A stretch of DNA of 8,493 nt from Bacteroides_F sp964482605 (GTDB lineage: Bacteria; Bacillota; Clostridia; Lachnospirales; Lachnospiraceae): contig CAYZYS010000090.1 in assembly GCA_964482605.1 (NCBI GenBank), positions 1 to 8,493 of the forward strand. The letters are read 5' to 3'. Positions 1-6,242 of this stretch are shown one piece after another; positions within the stretch are counted from its first letter, which is position 1, and each line of letters starts with the position of its first letter. Position numbers and translations under genes: made by a program. The notes under the pieces were generated by a model that was given only the letters and a program-made list of their open reading frames with translations, was not told the DNA's origin and did not search any database.

Positions 1-8
1 TCTTTCAT
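1..8 (-). CDS. 5' end of a downstream gene running off the left edge
   Basis: An ATG at 6-8 on the minus strand overlaps the TGA stop of the preceding gene in the ATGA arrangement, and begins Met-Lys before the window ends. A strong ribosome binding site (AAGGAGG) lies ten bases upstream, inside the last codons of the preceding gene, and there is no competing gene there. The stop/start overlap and the Shine-Dalgarno indicate a translationally coupled next gene. Nothing about its product can be seen. Confidence 0.45.
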
Positions 9-274
9 GATGATGATTCCTCCTTGTTTTTGATGTTGTCTTCCCGGCACAGGAACACAAACAGTTTTGAGTTGTTGAACGGGATGCATTTTTCGCAATC
101 AGAGTTCAGAATCCGTTTCCATTCCTCCCAGAGCAGCCCGTCTGATTCCCTTGTGTCCATGAATTTCCCATAAGGGCCACTGTATGTCACCTTCCCGTCC
201 GTGTCGAAGATTGTGATTTCCCCAATGTCAAACTGGGTTTCATAGCCTTTCAGGATGTTTTTTACTTTTTTCAT
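5..274 (-). CDS. Small hypothetical protein, 89 aa
   Basis: I do not recognise this protein. The 89-residue product is acidic to neutral, with a lysine-rich start (MKKVKNILKGYE), a central GPYGKFMDT stretch, a tryptophan-containing segment (LLWEEWKR), and a pair of cysteines in SDCEKC followed by a hydrophobic LFVFLC. There is no signal peptide or clear membrane helix. I chose the start at 274 rather than the ATG at 292 because AAAGGAG sits five bases before it, whereas the earlier ATG has no binding site. The serine-rich tail (ESSS) is dictated by the embedded ribosome binding site of the next gene. It is the last complete gene of the minus-strand small-gene cluster, 72 bases after the stop of the preceding one. 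Its function is unknown. Confidence 0.7.
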   Translation of the reverse strand: MKKVKNILKGYETQFDIGEITIFDTDGKVTYSGPYGKFMDTRESDGLLWEEWKRILNSDCEKCIPFNNSKLFVFLCREDNIKNKEESSS

Positions 275-300
275 GTGGACTCCTTTCCGCATGGCCGGTG

Positions 301-340
301 TCCCTGTCCCATCATGGCGTGTCCATGCCAGGTCCAGGGA
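301..340. repeat. Nested inverted repeat in the gap between two small genes
   Basis: TCCCTG (301-306) pairs with CAGGGA (335-340), and inside it CATGG (313-317) pairs with CCATG (323-327) around a five-base loop. There is no T-tract on the minus strand after it, so it is not a convincing terminator. It could fold in the RNA between the two genes. The words in it (GTCCCTGTCC, CCATG) resemble those of the large repeat region on the right. Confidence 0.4.
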
Positions 341-346
341 TTGGGA

Positions 347-763
347 CTATGCAATGTAAATGCTTACCGGGCTGCCGGTGTCGAAGGCATCCATTATGTC
401 CTTTTCATCCTTTAGTGGTGTGCCATCAGCACGGGTGAATGAGACATAATACGAGGAACGCCTTAATTCATCCAGCGTCACTGCCCTTTTTTTCATCCTG
501 GTCAGGTGTTTCCCATAGTCATACAGGCTGCACTTGCGGCTGCCGATTTTCAGGTCGAAATAGGGGGATTTCCCTTCCGGCTTTCCCCTTTCCATGAAGC
601 CTCCTGCATACCTGTCAAATTCATCCACTGTGTAGATTTTTCCGTCCCAGTCACCCGGGTTTCTGCCATGGTCGTCATTGTTGCTGCCGGCAAGGCTCAG
701 GTGAAGCAACCTCCCATCCGGCAAATTCACTATTTTTGTCTTGAAAATGATGCTGTAACTCAT
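347..763 (-). CDS. Conserved phage-type hypothetical protein, 138 aa
   Basis: This is a soluble protein with no named function. From memory it resembles a group of uncharacterised phage and mobile-element proteins of Clostridia. They begin with a beta-rich segment of the form LPDGR-hxHLSLxG, continue with an asparagine/aspartate cluster (NNDDHGR, residues 28-34), then an acidic DEFD segment and a conserved-looking SLYDYGKHLTRMKKR block (79-93). No catalytic motif of a known enzyme is visible. The start at 763 is well supported: GGAG lies seven bases upstream and the ATG overlaps the TGA of the upstream gene by four bases (ATGA), so the two are probably translationally coupled. The gene ends in TAG, which argues for the standard genetic code. 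The family recollection could not be checked here. Confidence 0.8.
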   Translation of the reverse strand: MSYSIIFKTKIVNLPDGRLLHLSLAGSNNDDHGRNPGDWDGKIYTVDEFDRYAGGFMERGKPEGKSPYFDLKIGSRKCSLYDYGKHLTRMKKRAVTLDELRRSSYYVSFTRADGTPLKDEKDIMDAFDTGSPVSIYIA

Positions 764-915
764 GGTCTTTCTCCTTTCATGGCCTCTTTCCTGATTTCTG
801 CCCTGACTTTTTCAAGTTCTTCCTTATAAAGATTCTTTTCTTTTTCGCTCCTTGCAAATCTTAACAGGTCATAAGCGAACTTTTCCCTGACACATAGTGC
901 CTCCAGTTTCGTCAT
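760..915 (-). CDS. Small charged helical protein, 51 aa
   Basis: A very small protein of unknown function. After a short start (MTKLEALCVREKF) it is almost entirely lysine, arginine, glutamate and leucine (for example EKEKNLYKEELEKVRAEIRKEA), which predicts one long amphipathic helix or coiled coil. I chose the ATG at 915 because GGAGG is eight bases upstream. The earlier ATG at 942, which would overlap the ASCH gene's TGA as TGATG and give 60 residues, has no good binding site. The stop overlaps the start of the next gene (ATGA). Its size and place in a tightly packed operon fit a small phage accessory protein. No regulator or toxin motif is visible. Confidence 0.65.
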   Translation of the reverse strand: MTKLEALCVREKFAYDLLRFARSEKEKNLYKEELEKVRAEIRKEAMKGERP

Positions 916-941
916 TCCTTTCACCTCCATCAATTTTTTCA

Positions 942-1556
942 TCAGTCTTCAGGGTTATCACATTGTTCAAACCCAATCACATATACCCATGGATTGGCTT
1001 CCCAACCGTACCGGTCAAGGTCAGCTTTCTTGATGGTGGAATTCCAGATTTCTTCAAATTGCTGTCTTGCGGCACATGGACCTGTCAGCATTCCGCTCAT
1101 ACATCCCTCTGCTTGTGCCTGCTCCTCTGTTATGTCCTGCAATCGCTCCACTCTCACATCCGTAACCTTGAGCCATATTCGGGTGGCTTCTTTTGGCATA
1201 AAGATTGACGGTACCCACCCGTCCTCGGCAAATTTAAGCAATTTGTGATACGTTTTCCCTTCACAATCATAGTCGATTGGAAGCTCTCCACCGGCTCTAT
1301 ATTTTATCATTGCACCGTTATCATAAAATTCTTCCAAAGTCCATGTCTCCTGGACATAGAGGACATCTCCCGGTTGGCATGGCGGCGCCACCCTTGGTGG
1401 CTCATTTTCAAAATATCCGCAATGTGGGTATTTTACCACCCGCCTTGTTGCCGTCTTCCAGCCATCCAGTATTGCCTTTACCATGTTGGTGTTGAATAAT
1501 ATTGGTTTTGTTTTCATGAAGCCATCCTCCTTTTCATGATTTTCATGGTTTGCCAT
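942..1556 (-). CDS. ASCH-domain phage protein (PUA-like fold)
   Basis: A phage/prophage protein of the ASCH (ASC-1 homology) superfamily, whose PUA-like fold is predicted to bind nucleic acid or modified bases. Its exact role in these phages is not established, although it is sometimes labelled a morphogenetic protein. Numbering from the chosen start (204 aa), hallmarks are PILFNTNMVKAILDGWKTATRRV (18-40), CQPGDVLYVQETW (60-72), MPKEATRIWLKVTDVRVERLQDI (120-142) and YGWEANPWVYVIGFE (183-197). The length is typical. Two in-frame starts both have excellent sites: ATG 1556 (GGAGG, seven bases upstream) and ATG 1517 (GGAGG, eight bases upstream), the latter matching the usual family N-terminus. 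I used 1556 because its leader copies that of the preceding gene. A third ATG at 1622 lies within the upstream gene and has no binding site. Confidence 0.9.
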   Translation of the reverse strand: MANHENHEKEDGFMKTKPILFNTNMVKAILDGWKTATRRVVKYPHCGYFENEPPRVAPPCQPGDVLYVQETWTLEEFYDNGAMIKYRAGGELPIDYDCEGKTYHKLLKFAEDGWVPSIFMPKEATRIWLKVTDVRVERLQDITEEQAQAEGCMSGMLTGPCAARQQFEEIWNSTIKKADLDRYGWEANPWVYVIGFEQCDNPED

Positions 1557-1590
1557 GGTGTTTCCTCCTTTCTTTCCGTTACGGGCGAGA
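1557..1590 (-). promoter_or_regulatory. Duplicated leader and ribosome binding site before the ASCH gene
   Basis: Reading the minus strand, GCCCGTAACGG is followed by a purine stretch and AAGGAGGAAACA, then CC and the ATG of the ASCH gene. The same arrangement precedes the upstream gene at 2071-2100. Here the TAA inside the motif is the stop codon of the upstream gene. The near identity through the first codons (ATGGCA in both) points to a duplicated translation-initiation cassette. Confidence 0.6.
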
Positions 1591-2070
1591 AATTTCAAGT
1601 AGTCTCTGGATGAGGGTTTCACATTCTGACATCCTTTTCATGGCTTGCCTGTTGTCCTGTACAGCCTGCCGAAACCCTGCACTGTCCGGGGCATCAGCCA
1701 GCTCCACAATCCTCTTTGTTGTCCTGTCAGCTTCGTTCGCTGTCTCAAGTTTCACTTGGTGGAGCATTGACCTGATTGCCACGGCCTCTGCGGAGGTAAG
1801 TGCCTTTTTCTTGAGCTTCTCGTTCTCCCCACGGAGTTTGTCTGCCTCTGCGGAGAAGCATTCAGCCGCCCTCTGGAAGTATCCGGCGTCTTTCTCTGCC
1901 TTTTCCGCCCTCTGCTTCATGCTGCAGCCGAAATCATTGCTGATGTTGTCCTCTGCAATCTCGAAGCACCCCTCGAATGCCATTGCAATGTAGCTGTCAG
2001 TTCCAAGCCCCCCTACGATTTTCCTGATTTCCTCCAGCGCCTTGCGCTCCTGTTCCTTGCTTGCTGCCAT
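1579..2070 (-). CDS. Coiled-coil hypothetical protein, 163 aa
   Basis: The function is not recognised. The N-terminal third has a helical segment (KEQERKALEEIRKIV) and then a small-residue stretch with a central cysteine (MAFEGCFEIAEDN, 30-42). Residues 50-92 are rich in Ala, Glu, Lys and Gln in heptad-like order (MKQRAEKAEK, ADKLRGENEKLKKK), a likely coiled coil. A second helix-rich part runs from 94 to 160. There is no signal peptide or transmembrane segment. The start at 2070 has AAGGAGG eight bases upstream. It is the first gene after the terminator at 2101-2138 and so heads the small-gene cluster. Its TAA stop lies in the leader of the ASCH gene, whose chosen start is only 22 bases further on. 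Comparable coiled-coil proteins occur in Clostridia prophages, but that is recollection only. Confidence 0.75.
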   Translation of the reverse strand: MAASKEQERKALEEIRKIVGGLGTDSYIAMAFEGCFEIAEDNISNDFGCSMKQRAEKAEKDAGYFQRAAECFSAEADKLRGENEKLKKKALTSAEAVAIRSMLHQVKLETANEADRTTKRIVELADAPDSAGFRQAVQDNRQAMKRMSECETLIQRLLEISRP

Positions 2071-2100
2071 GTTGTTTCCTCCTTCCTGCCCGTTACGGGC
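2071..2100 (-). promoter_or_regulatory. Palindrome plus ribosome binding site before the coiled-coil gene
   Basis: On the minus strand the perfect palindrome GCCCGTAACGGGC (2088-2100; five-base arms, three-base centre) directly precedes GGAAGGAGGAAACAAC and the ATG at 2070. The second copy before the ASCH gene keeps GCCCGTAACGG but lacks the last bases of the right arm. It could be an operator, a small hairpin affecting translation, or simply a conserved leader. Only the duplication and the palindrome are seen directly. Confidence 0.5.
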
Positions 2101-2138
2101 AAAAAAATTAATCCGGTTGTGTGCTCCACTAACCGGAT
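2101..2138 (-). terminator. Intrinsic terminator after the methyltransferase pair
   Basis: On the minus strand a perfect eight-base stem, ATCCGGTT with AACCGGAT (2131-2138 and 2111-2118), encloses a twelve-base loop and is followed by TTAA and seven Ts (2107-2101). This is a textbook Rho-independent terminator. It lies about 106 bases after the stop of the second methyltransferase and only about 40 bases before the coiled-coil gene. It therefore separates the two gene clusters, or acts as an attenuator if the downstream genes rely on read-through. Confidence 0.85.
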
Positions 2139-2244
2139 GATTGTCACGGGACTAGTATGCGTTGCAGGGTGCCTTGGTTTTGGCGTCCTGGCCGAATGCC
2201 GCCTTCACCTGCCTGTCCCGCCTGGCCGGGGAGGGGCAATGGCG

Positions 2245-3303
2245 TCATGCCTGCAGTATTGCCTGCCTGAGCCTGACCCCGATTCTCCTTGCCAGTTCAA
2301 CGGGCACGGCGTTCCCGATTTGCCTGTATTGGTCCGCAATCCCGCCACAGAAAGCCCAGTCATCCGGGAATGACTGGATTCTTGCGTATTCCCTGACGGT
2401 GAATGGGCGGGTTTCGTCAGGGTGGCACCGTTCCGTCTGTTTCTGGGACGGGCTGCACGTGAGGGTAAGGCATGGCTCGTCCCAGCCGATGCGGCATGCC
2501 ATCCCCCTCCTCCCGCCGCCTGAATGCCATGACTTGCCCATGTATTCCCTTGCGGTGTCCTCCGGGAGGTCAACCCAGCACCCGTACGGGGGAACCTGTG
2601 CAAGCACCTTCTTCTTTCTTTCGCTGTATTCCATGCCCGCGCTTTCCGGGCAGTCCCTGAGTGCCTCACGGAGGGTGGTCATCCCTGGCTCCGGCTCCGG
2701 GTAGCTGAAGCTGATGCCATCCCTGGTGCCGACAATGACAATCCTCTCCCGCTTCTGTCCCACCCCATGGTATGCCGCGTTCAGTACCTTCCACTGGACA
2801 TGGTACCCAAGTCCCTCAAACACGCCGAGTATCGTGGCAAGCGTCCTGCCCTTGTCATGGGAAACCAGCCCACGGACGTTTTCCGCCATGAACATCCTTG
2901 GGCGGGCCTCACTGACGCACCTTGCAAATTCATGGAACAGGGTTCCCCGGGTGTCACTGAACCCCAGCCTTTTGCCCGCATGTGAGAATGCCTGGCATGG
3001 GAACCCGCCTGTGACGATGTCAACCCTGTCCCTGTACCCGGTGAAGTCCACATTGCGGATGTCTTCACAAATTATGTTCCATTGTGGCCTGTTTGCCCTC
3101 AGGGTTTCACAGCACGTCCTGTCTGCCTCAACGTATTCCAGCGTCCTTATCCCTGCCTGTTCAAGGCCGAGGGCCAGTCCGCCTGCGCCTGCGAAAAGCT
3201 CGATTGCGGTGACTTCCCTGCCATCATCCATGGCAGGACCCCCGTTTTGGCATTCATCCATCTGTCCAATGTTGTCTGCCGTCAATCCACGCAATTCTTC
3301 CAT
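2245..3303 (-). CDS. DNA (cytosine-5) methyltransferase, second of the pair
   Basis: Transfers a methyl group from S-adenosylmethionine to C5 of cytosine at a specific DNA site. Numbering from the chosen start (352 aa): motif I LFAGAGG (36-42), motif IV GGFPCQAFS with catalytic Cys near 103, motif VI ENVRGL near 141, motif VIII QKRERIVIVG from 183, a target-recognition region between about 200 and 290, motif IX RPFTVREYARIQSFPDDW near 299, and motif X QIGNAVPVELA near 328. All core motifs are intact and in order, so it should be active; the target site cannot be read from the sequence. The start at 3303 has AAGGA ten bases upstream and overlaps the preceding methyltransferase by 22 bases. The ATG at 3231 is an alternative nearer motif I. 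No cognate endonuclease is present. Confidence 0.93.
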   Translation of the reverse strand: MEELRGLTADNIGQMDECQNGGPAMDDGREVTAIELFAGAGGLALGLEQAGIRTLEYVEADRTCCETLRANRPQWNIICEDIRNVDFTGYRDRVDIVTGGFPCQAFSHAGKRLGFSDTRGTLFHEFARCVSEARPRMFMAENVRGLVSHDKGRTLATILGVFEGLGYHVQWKVLNAAYHGVGQKRERIVIVGTRDGISFSYPEPEPGMTTLREALRDCPESAGMEYSERKKKVLAQVPPYGCWVDLPEDTAREYMGKSWHSGGGRRGMACRIGWDEPCLTLTCSPSQKQTERCHPDETRPFTVREYARIQSFPDDWAFCGGIADQYRQIGNAVPVELARRIGVRLRQAILQA

Positions 3304-4571
3304 GCCATGCCCATCCTTTCCGAAATTGCCTGTATCACTGGGACGCATACCGTGTTCCCGAGCAGGTCAAAGGCTTCTTCTGTTTTTACGATGGATAAAT
3401 CGTAATCCTCCGGATAGCCGCATAGGCGCTGGCATTCCCGTATGGTAAGGTGCCGGATGCCGTCACCATCCATGACGCCAAGCCTTGCCACGTCTGTTGC
3501 CACCAAGGCTGGGGCAAGGCCATCCGGGTCCAGTATCCTGGAAAACTCAAATGATAATTTCCCTGCCACAATGTTGTATCCCCTTGGCTTTGTTTCGTCC
3601 GGCACCCTTCTTCCGTTTACCGCCCCTTTTGGGTGTTCATATGCCAGGTAGCCTTTTTGCTCCAAGTCAGCAAGCATGTCATGCAGGTTTGGCACGTCAA
3701 AGAACGTGCGTATCTGTCCTTCCGTGAGGGGCATCCCGTCCATCCATTTGATTCCGGCTTCTTCCGCCCATTTTTTCCTGCGGCGTTCCCTGAGCATTGC
3801 ATTAAGCAATGTCCGCTGCTGCTTGGTTGTGGGTCCTTTTAATTCAATGTCCCATGAATGGATGTTGCCGTCCCCGCCCCTTTTGTCATTTATGGATTTT
3901 CCCGCAAGTTCGTCCATCTTATGGTTTTTCAAAAGCAGCTTTGTGAATTTGTCATTTATGGTGGGCAGTCCATGCTCAAGGATGTCCTTAAGCACGGCAG
4001 TATGCTCTTCAAACGAGGATAAATCCAATGCGGCGTGATGCAGCATGCCGGTTAGGTAAACCCGCTTCCTTGACTGCGCAAGCCCAAAATGCCGGGAATC
4101 CAATAATCTGTAACTTATGTTGTACCCGAGGTTTTCCAAATGGCGTAAAATTGTTGCAAGCGTTTTGCCGTCATCATGGTTTATGAGTCCTTCAACATTT
4201 TCAAGGAGGAATCCCTCTGCGGGTGTGCCATTGTCAATTTTGCTTTTCAATATTCTTTCAATCTCAAAAAACAAGGTTCCCCTTGTGTCGGCAAATCCCA
4301 GGCGCTGTCCTGCGGAACTGAATGGCTGGCAGGGAAATCCTGCCAAGAGGAAATCGAAATCAGGTATTTCACCGGATTCAATCTTGGTGATGTCCCCATG
4401 TATTGTTTCCTGCCCGAAATAGCCGTTGTATGCCTTGATGGCATGGTCTTTTACTTCTGATGAAAACACGCATCTTGATTCAATCCCTTGTGCTTTCAGT
4501 CCCCCGGAGAACCCAAGCCTGATGCCACCCAATCCTGCAAACAGGTCAATGTATTTGACTTCTTTTTCCAT
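3282..4571 (-). CDS. DNA (cytosine-5) methyltransferase, first of the pair
   Basis: A second, clearly different C5-cytosine methyltransferase (429 aa). Motif I is YIDLFAGLGGIRLGF (7-21), motif IV AGFPCQPFSSAGQRLGF with catalytic Cys81, motif VI ENVEGL from 124, motif VIII QSRKRVYLTG from 166, motif IX RHLTIRECQRLCGYPEDY near 376-393, and motif X LGNTVCVPVI near 407. The target-recognition region is long and contains a winged-helix-looking part (LTEGQIRTFFDVPNLHDM, then LEQKGYLAYEHPKG), seen in some methyltransferases of this class. The start at 4571 has AGGAG nine bases upstream. It is the first gene after the long repeat region, and its 3' end overlaps the next methyltransferase, so they are co-transcribed. 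It is probably a solitary enzyme used to protect the element from restriction; that role is inferred. Confidence 0.94.
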   Translation of the reverse strand: MEKEVKYIDLFAGLGGIRLGFSGGLKAQGIESRCVFSSEVKDHAIKAYNGYFGQETIHGDITKIESGEIPDFDFLLAGFPCQPFSSAGQRLGFADTRGTLFFEIERILKSKIDNGTPAEGFLLENVEGLINHDDGKTLATILRHLENLGYNISYRLLDSRHFGLAQSRKRVYLTGMLHHAALDLSSFEEHTAVLKDILEHGLPTINDKFTKLLLKNHKMDELAGKSINDKRGGDGNIHSWDIELKGPTTKQQRTLLNAMLRERRRKKWAEEAGIKWMDGMPLTEGQIRTFFDVPNLHDMLADLEQKGYLAYEHPKGAVNGRRVPDETKPRGYNIVAGKLSFEFSRILDPDGLAPALVATDVARLGVMDGDGIRHLTIRECQRLCGYPEDYDLSIVKTEEAFDLLGNTVCVPVIQAISERMGMAWKNCVD

Positions 4572-4628
4572 GTTTTATCACTCCTATAATCGTTGCCTGG
4601 CCTTGCCGTCCCGTCTTTCCCCATGGGC

Positions 4629-4740
4629 ATGGCCGTTTTTCCACCCCTCATGGGCACAATCATGGAAAGGCGCCGTTTTTTGGGTGGGGCGGGCCGTTTT
4701 CCACACGGGGCGGTTTTTCCCCCTGAACCACCCCAAAACC
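4629..4740. repeat. GCCGTTTT repeats and long-arm inverted repeat near the methyltransferase start
   Basis: GCCGTTTT or a near variant recurs at about 4630, 4672, 4691 and, as GGCGGTTTTT, at 4708; three copies are followed by CC or CCAC. TTTTGGGTGG (near 4676-4685) can pair with CCACCCCAAAA (near 4729-4739) with one bulged base. It encloses a smaller stem, CCGT with ACGG. The CCGTTTT and CCACACGG words are related to the outer arms of the 107-bp units at 6389-6602. Confidence 0.4.
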
Positions 4741-4806
4741 ACCATTGTTTTGCCCAAATCCACCCTGTTTTCCCGTTTTGGGTTTCCGGTGTGGGCTGCC
4801 TGCCCG

Positions 4807-4881
4807 TGTGCCTGCCATTTCCATATGCCCATGTGCCTGCCATGCTTCTATGTCCGTGTGTCTGCCCTGCCCCGGCCACGG
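4807..4881. repeat. 25-bp imperfect tandem repeat, three copies
   Basis: The word TGTGCCTGCC starts at 4807 and 4832, and TGTGTCTGCC starts at 4857, an exact 25-base period. The rest of each unit has diverged. The period is not a multiple of three, so it does not preserve a reading frame. Confidence 0.55.
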
Positions 4882-4960
4882 GTGTCCCTGTCCGGGGATG
4901 CCCCGTATTGGTGGGGGCGGCTTCACGTTCCAGTATGTGATGTCCGGCGGGACCTGCTTT

Positions 4961-4982
4961 CCATGGCAAACCCATGGCAAAC
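4961..4982. repeat. 11-bp perfect tandem duplication
   Basis: CCATGGCAAAC occurs twice back to back. The ATGGCAAAC core is close to the reverse complement of the dispersed TTTGCCAC word found further right, so these are copies in the opposite orientation. Confidence 0.7.
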
Positions 4983-5146
4983 CCGTGTTCCCATACGGCA
5001 TGGCGTTCATCATTTACCGCTTCCACCATCCCCACATGGCATGGCTTTCCCTCCCGCCTTTGTCCCCTGTCATTTCCACCCGTCCCGCCACTTCCCGTTC
5101 CCGGGTGGGTTCTCCCATTGTCCCGGTGTGGCGTCAGGGGTTCTTG

Positions 5147-5190
5147 TTGGGAGGTTTGGTACGTTTTTGTCCCGGCTGCCCTGTTTCCCG
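5147..5190. repeat. TTGGGAGGTTTGGTACG repeat, copy 1
   Basis: The copy starts TTGGGAGGTTTGGTACGTTT and continues into TTGTCCCGGCTGCCCTG and then CCCG. It matches copy 2 (5255-5297) over about 44 bases with few differences and one extra T, and matches copy 3 (5506-5531) over the first part only. The exact TACG core is identical in all three. Confidence 0.75.
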
Positions 5191-5254
5191 TCCTGGAAGG
5201 AAAGTTACCCTCCTGCTGCCATAATCCGGTTCCTTGCCCCCGCCCTTGCTTCCA

Positions 5255-5297
5255 TTGGGAGGTTTGGTACGTTTTGCCCCGGCTGCCCTATTGCCCG
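5255..5297. repeat. TTGGGAGGTTTGGTACG repeat, copy 2
   Basis: The second copy starts 108 bases after copy 1 and shares both the GGGAGG-TTTGGTACG core and the following CCCGGCTGCCCT block. The DNA between the copies is not similar, so this is a dispersed repeat rather than a simple tandem array. Confidence 0.75.
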
Positions 5298-5316
5298 CCC
5301 TTGGAGGGGAATGGAT

Positions 5317-5386
5317 GTCCCTGTCATTTTGTCCCTGTCATTTTGTCCCTGTCATTCTGTCACTGTCCTCCTGCCCCTGTCCTCCT
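5317..5386. repeat. 14-bp tandem repeat, five copies
   Basis: Five consecutive 14-base units begin at 5317, 5331, 5345, 5359 and 5373. The first two are identical (GTCCCTGTCATTTT), then GTCCCTGTCATTCT, GTCACTGTCCTCCT and GCCCCTGTCCTCCT follow, with a partial sixth unit after. The gradual change along the array is typical of slippage or unequal recombination. The 14-base period rules out a conserved reading frame. Confidence 0.85.
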
Positions 5387-5474
5387 GTCCCTGCTACCAC
5401 ATGACGGCTTTGCCACATGGGGACGGAAGGGGTTTGTGCCAGACACCACATTGGACCGGGCAGATGGCGTTGGC

Positions 5475-5510
5475 ATGGTGTCCTGTATTGGGATGGTGTT
5501 CCGTATTGGG
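5475..5510. repeat. 18-bp tandem duplication
   Basis: ATGGTGTCCTGTATTGGG is followed directly by ATGGTGTTCCGTATTGGG (two differences). The end of the second unit overlaps the start of copy 3 of the GGGAGGTTTGGTACG repeat. Confidence 0.75.
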
Positions 5511-5531
5511 AGGTTTGGTACGTTTTCCCGG
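5506..5531. repeat. TTGGGAGGTTTGGTACG repeat, copy 3
   Basis: It shares TTGGGAGGTTTGGTACGTTT with copies 1 and 2 and then keeps only CCCGG. It lies 251 bases from copy 2, which is not a multiple of three, so the repeat is not preserved as a peptide. Confidence 0.7.
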
Positions 5532-5726
5532 ATGGGGGCAGGCAACAGATGGTGGGATGCAGTGGCATGGGTTTTTGCCATGGGGGATTGCGGTAATTGG
5601 CACTCCCCACCGGGGGTAGGTTTGCCACAATGTCCCCATGGGCTGGGGGTGGTTTGCCACGGGCAGCCTGTTTGGGAACATGGCTTCCGGTCATCCCGTC
5701 TGCCCTGTGCCGTTTTCCCATCCACG

Positions 5727-5855
5727 CAAGTCCCACTCCATGCAAGGCCACTCCATACAAAGTCCCATTCATTTCAAGCCCCATTCATGGCAGGCCCCTC
5801 CACCCAAAGTCCCCCATCCATGGCAATCCCCATTAAAAAGTCCCCTTCATCCATT
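5727..5855. repeat. Degenerate 13- to 19-bp tandem array, about eight units
   Basis: Eight consecutive imperfect units start with CAAG, CAAAG or AAAG, followed by a C-rich CCCAYTCAT-type core, beginning near 5727, 5743, 5758, 5775, 5791, 5806, 5824 and 5837. Unit length varies from 13 to 19 bases, so the array is old or error-prone. Confidence 0.55.
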
Positions 5856-5953
5856 ACTGTGCCGGGGATGAGGCCATGTCCTGTGCCATGGCAAAGGCAA
5901 TGCGTGGGAGGAGGCAACTGCCCTTTTCCCATTCACGGATGTCTTTTGGCATG

Positions 5954-6061
5954 TGCCATCCCTGTTGGGTGTGCCATCCCTGCGGTGCATGCCATCCCTG
6001 CGGTGCATGTTATCCCTGTGGGGTGTGCCATCCCTGTGGTGCATGCCATCCCTGCGGCATG
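5954..6061. repeat. 18-bp tandem repeat, six copies
   Basis: Six contiguous 18-base units start at 5954, 5972, 5990, 6008, 6026 and 6044, with consensus TGCCATCCCTGYGGTGCA. Units 2 and 3 are identical. Because 18 is a multiple of three, the plus strand can be read as Cys-His-Pro-Cys-Gly repeats and the minus strand as Met-His-Arg-Arg-Asp-Gly repeats. Neither frame has a ribosome binding site or a conserved flank, so I treat the array as non-coding. Confidence 0.85.
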
Positions 6062-6242
6062 TGTCCCTGTAATGGGGGAAACACGCCCATTGGCATTTTT
6101 CCCATGTGTGCCTGCCCTGCCCGTACATGCCTGTCTTGCCATTCTGTTCATGCATGCCTGTCCTGCCTATGTGCGCCTGCCCTTTTTTGTTTCCAGTGCC
6201 ACAGGGAAGGTGTCATGGGGGCGGTGCCATAAGGGCGGTTTT

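Noticed and set aside
1557..1622. An upstream start for the ASCH gene at 1622
   Set aside because: It would overlap the coiled-coil gene by 44 bases without a binding site. The two later starts both have strong sites.
2144..2248. A 34-codon minus-strand frame whose ATG overlaps the methyltransferase stop (ATGA)
   Set aside because: The overlap is suggestive, but the product is mainly Gly, Pro, Gln and Arg, there is no clear binding site, and another frame in the same stretch looks more protein-like.
5..4571. Recoded stop codons, as in some gut phages
   Set aside because: TGA, TAG and TAA all end genes at sensible places, and several stops overlap the next start, so the standard code fits.
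4426..5619. A 397-codon plus-strand open frame
   Set aside because: It begins inside the methyltransferase gene on the opposite strand, has no binding site, and continues into the repeat mosaic with a low-complexity product.
5954..6061. Possible CRISPR array
   Set aside because: The 18-base units are directly contiguous with no spacers, and no cas gene is present.
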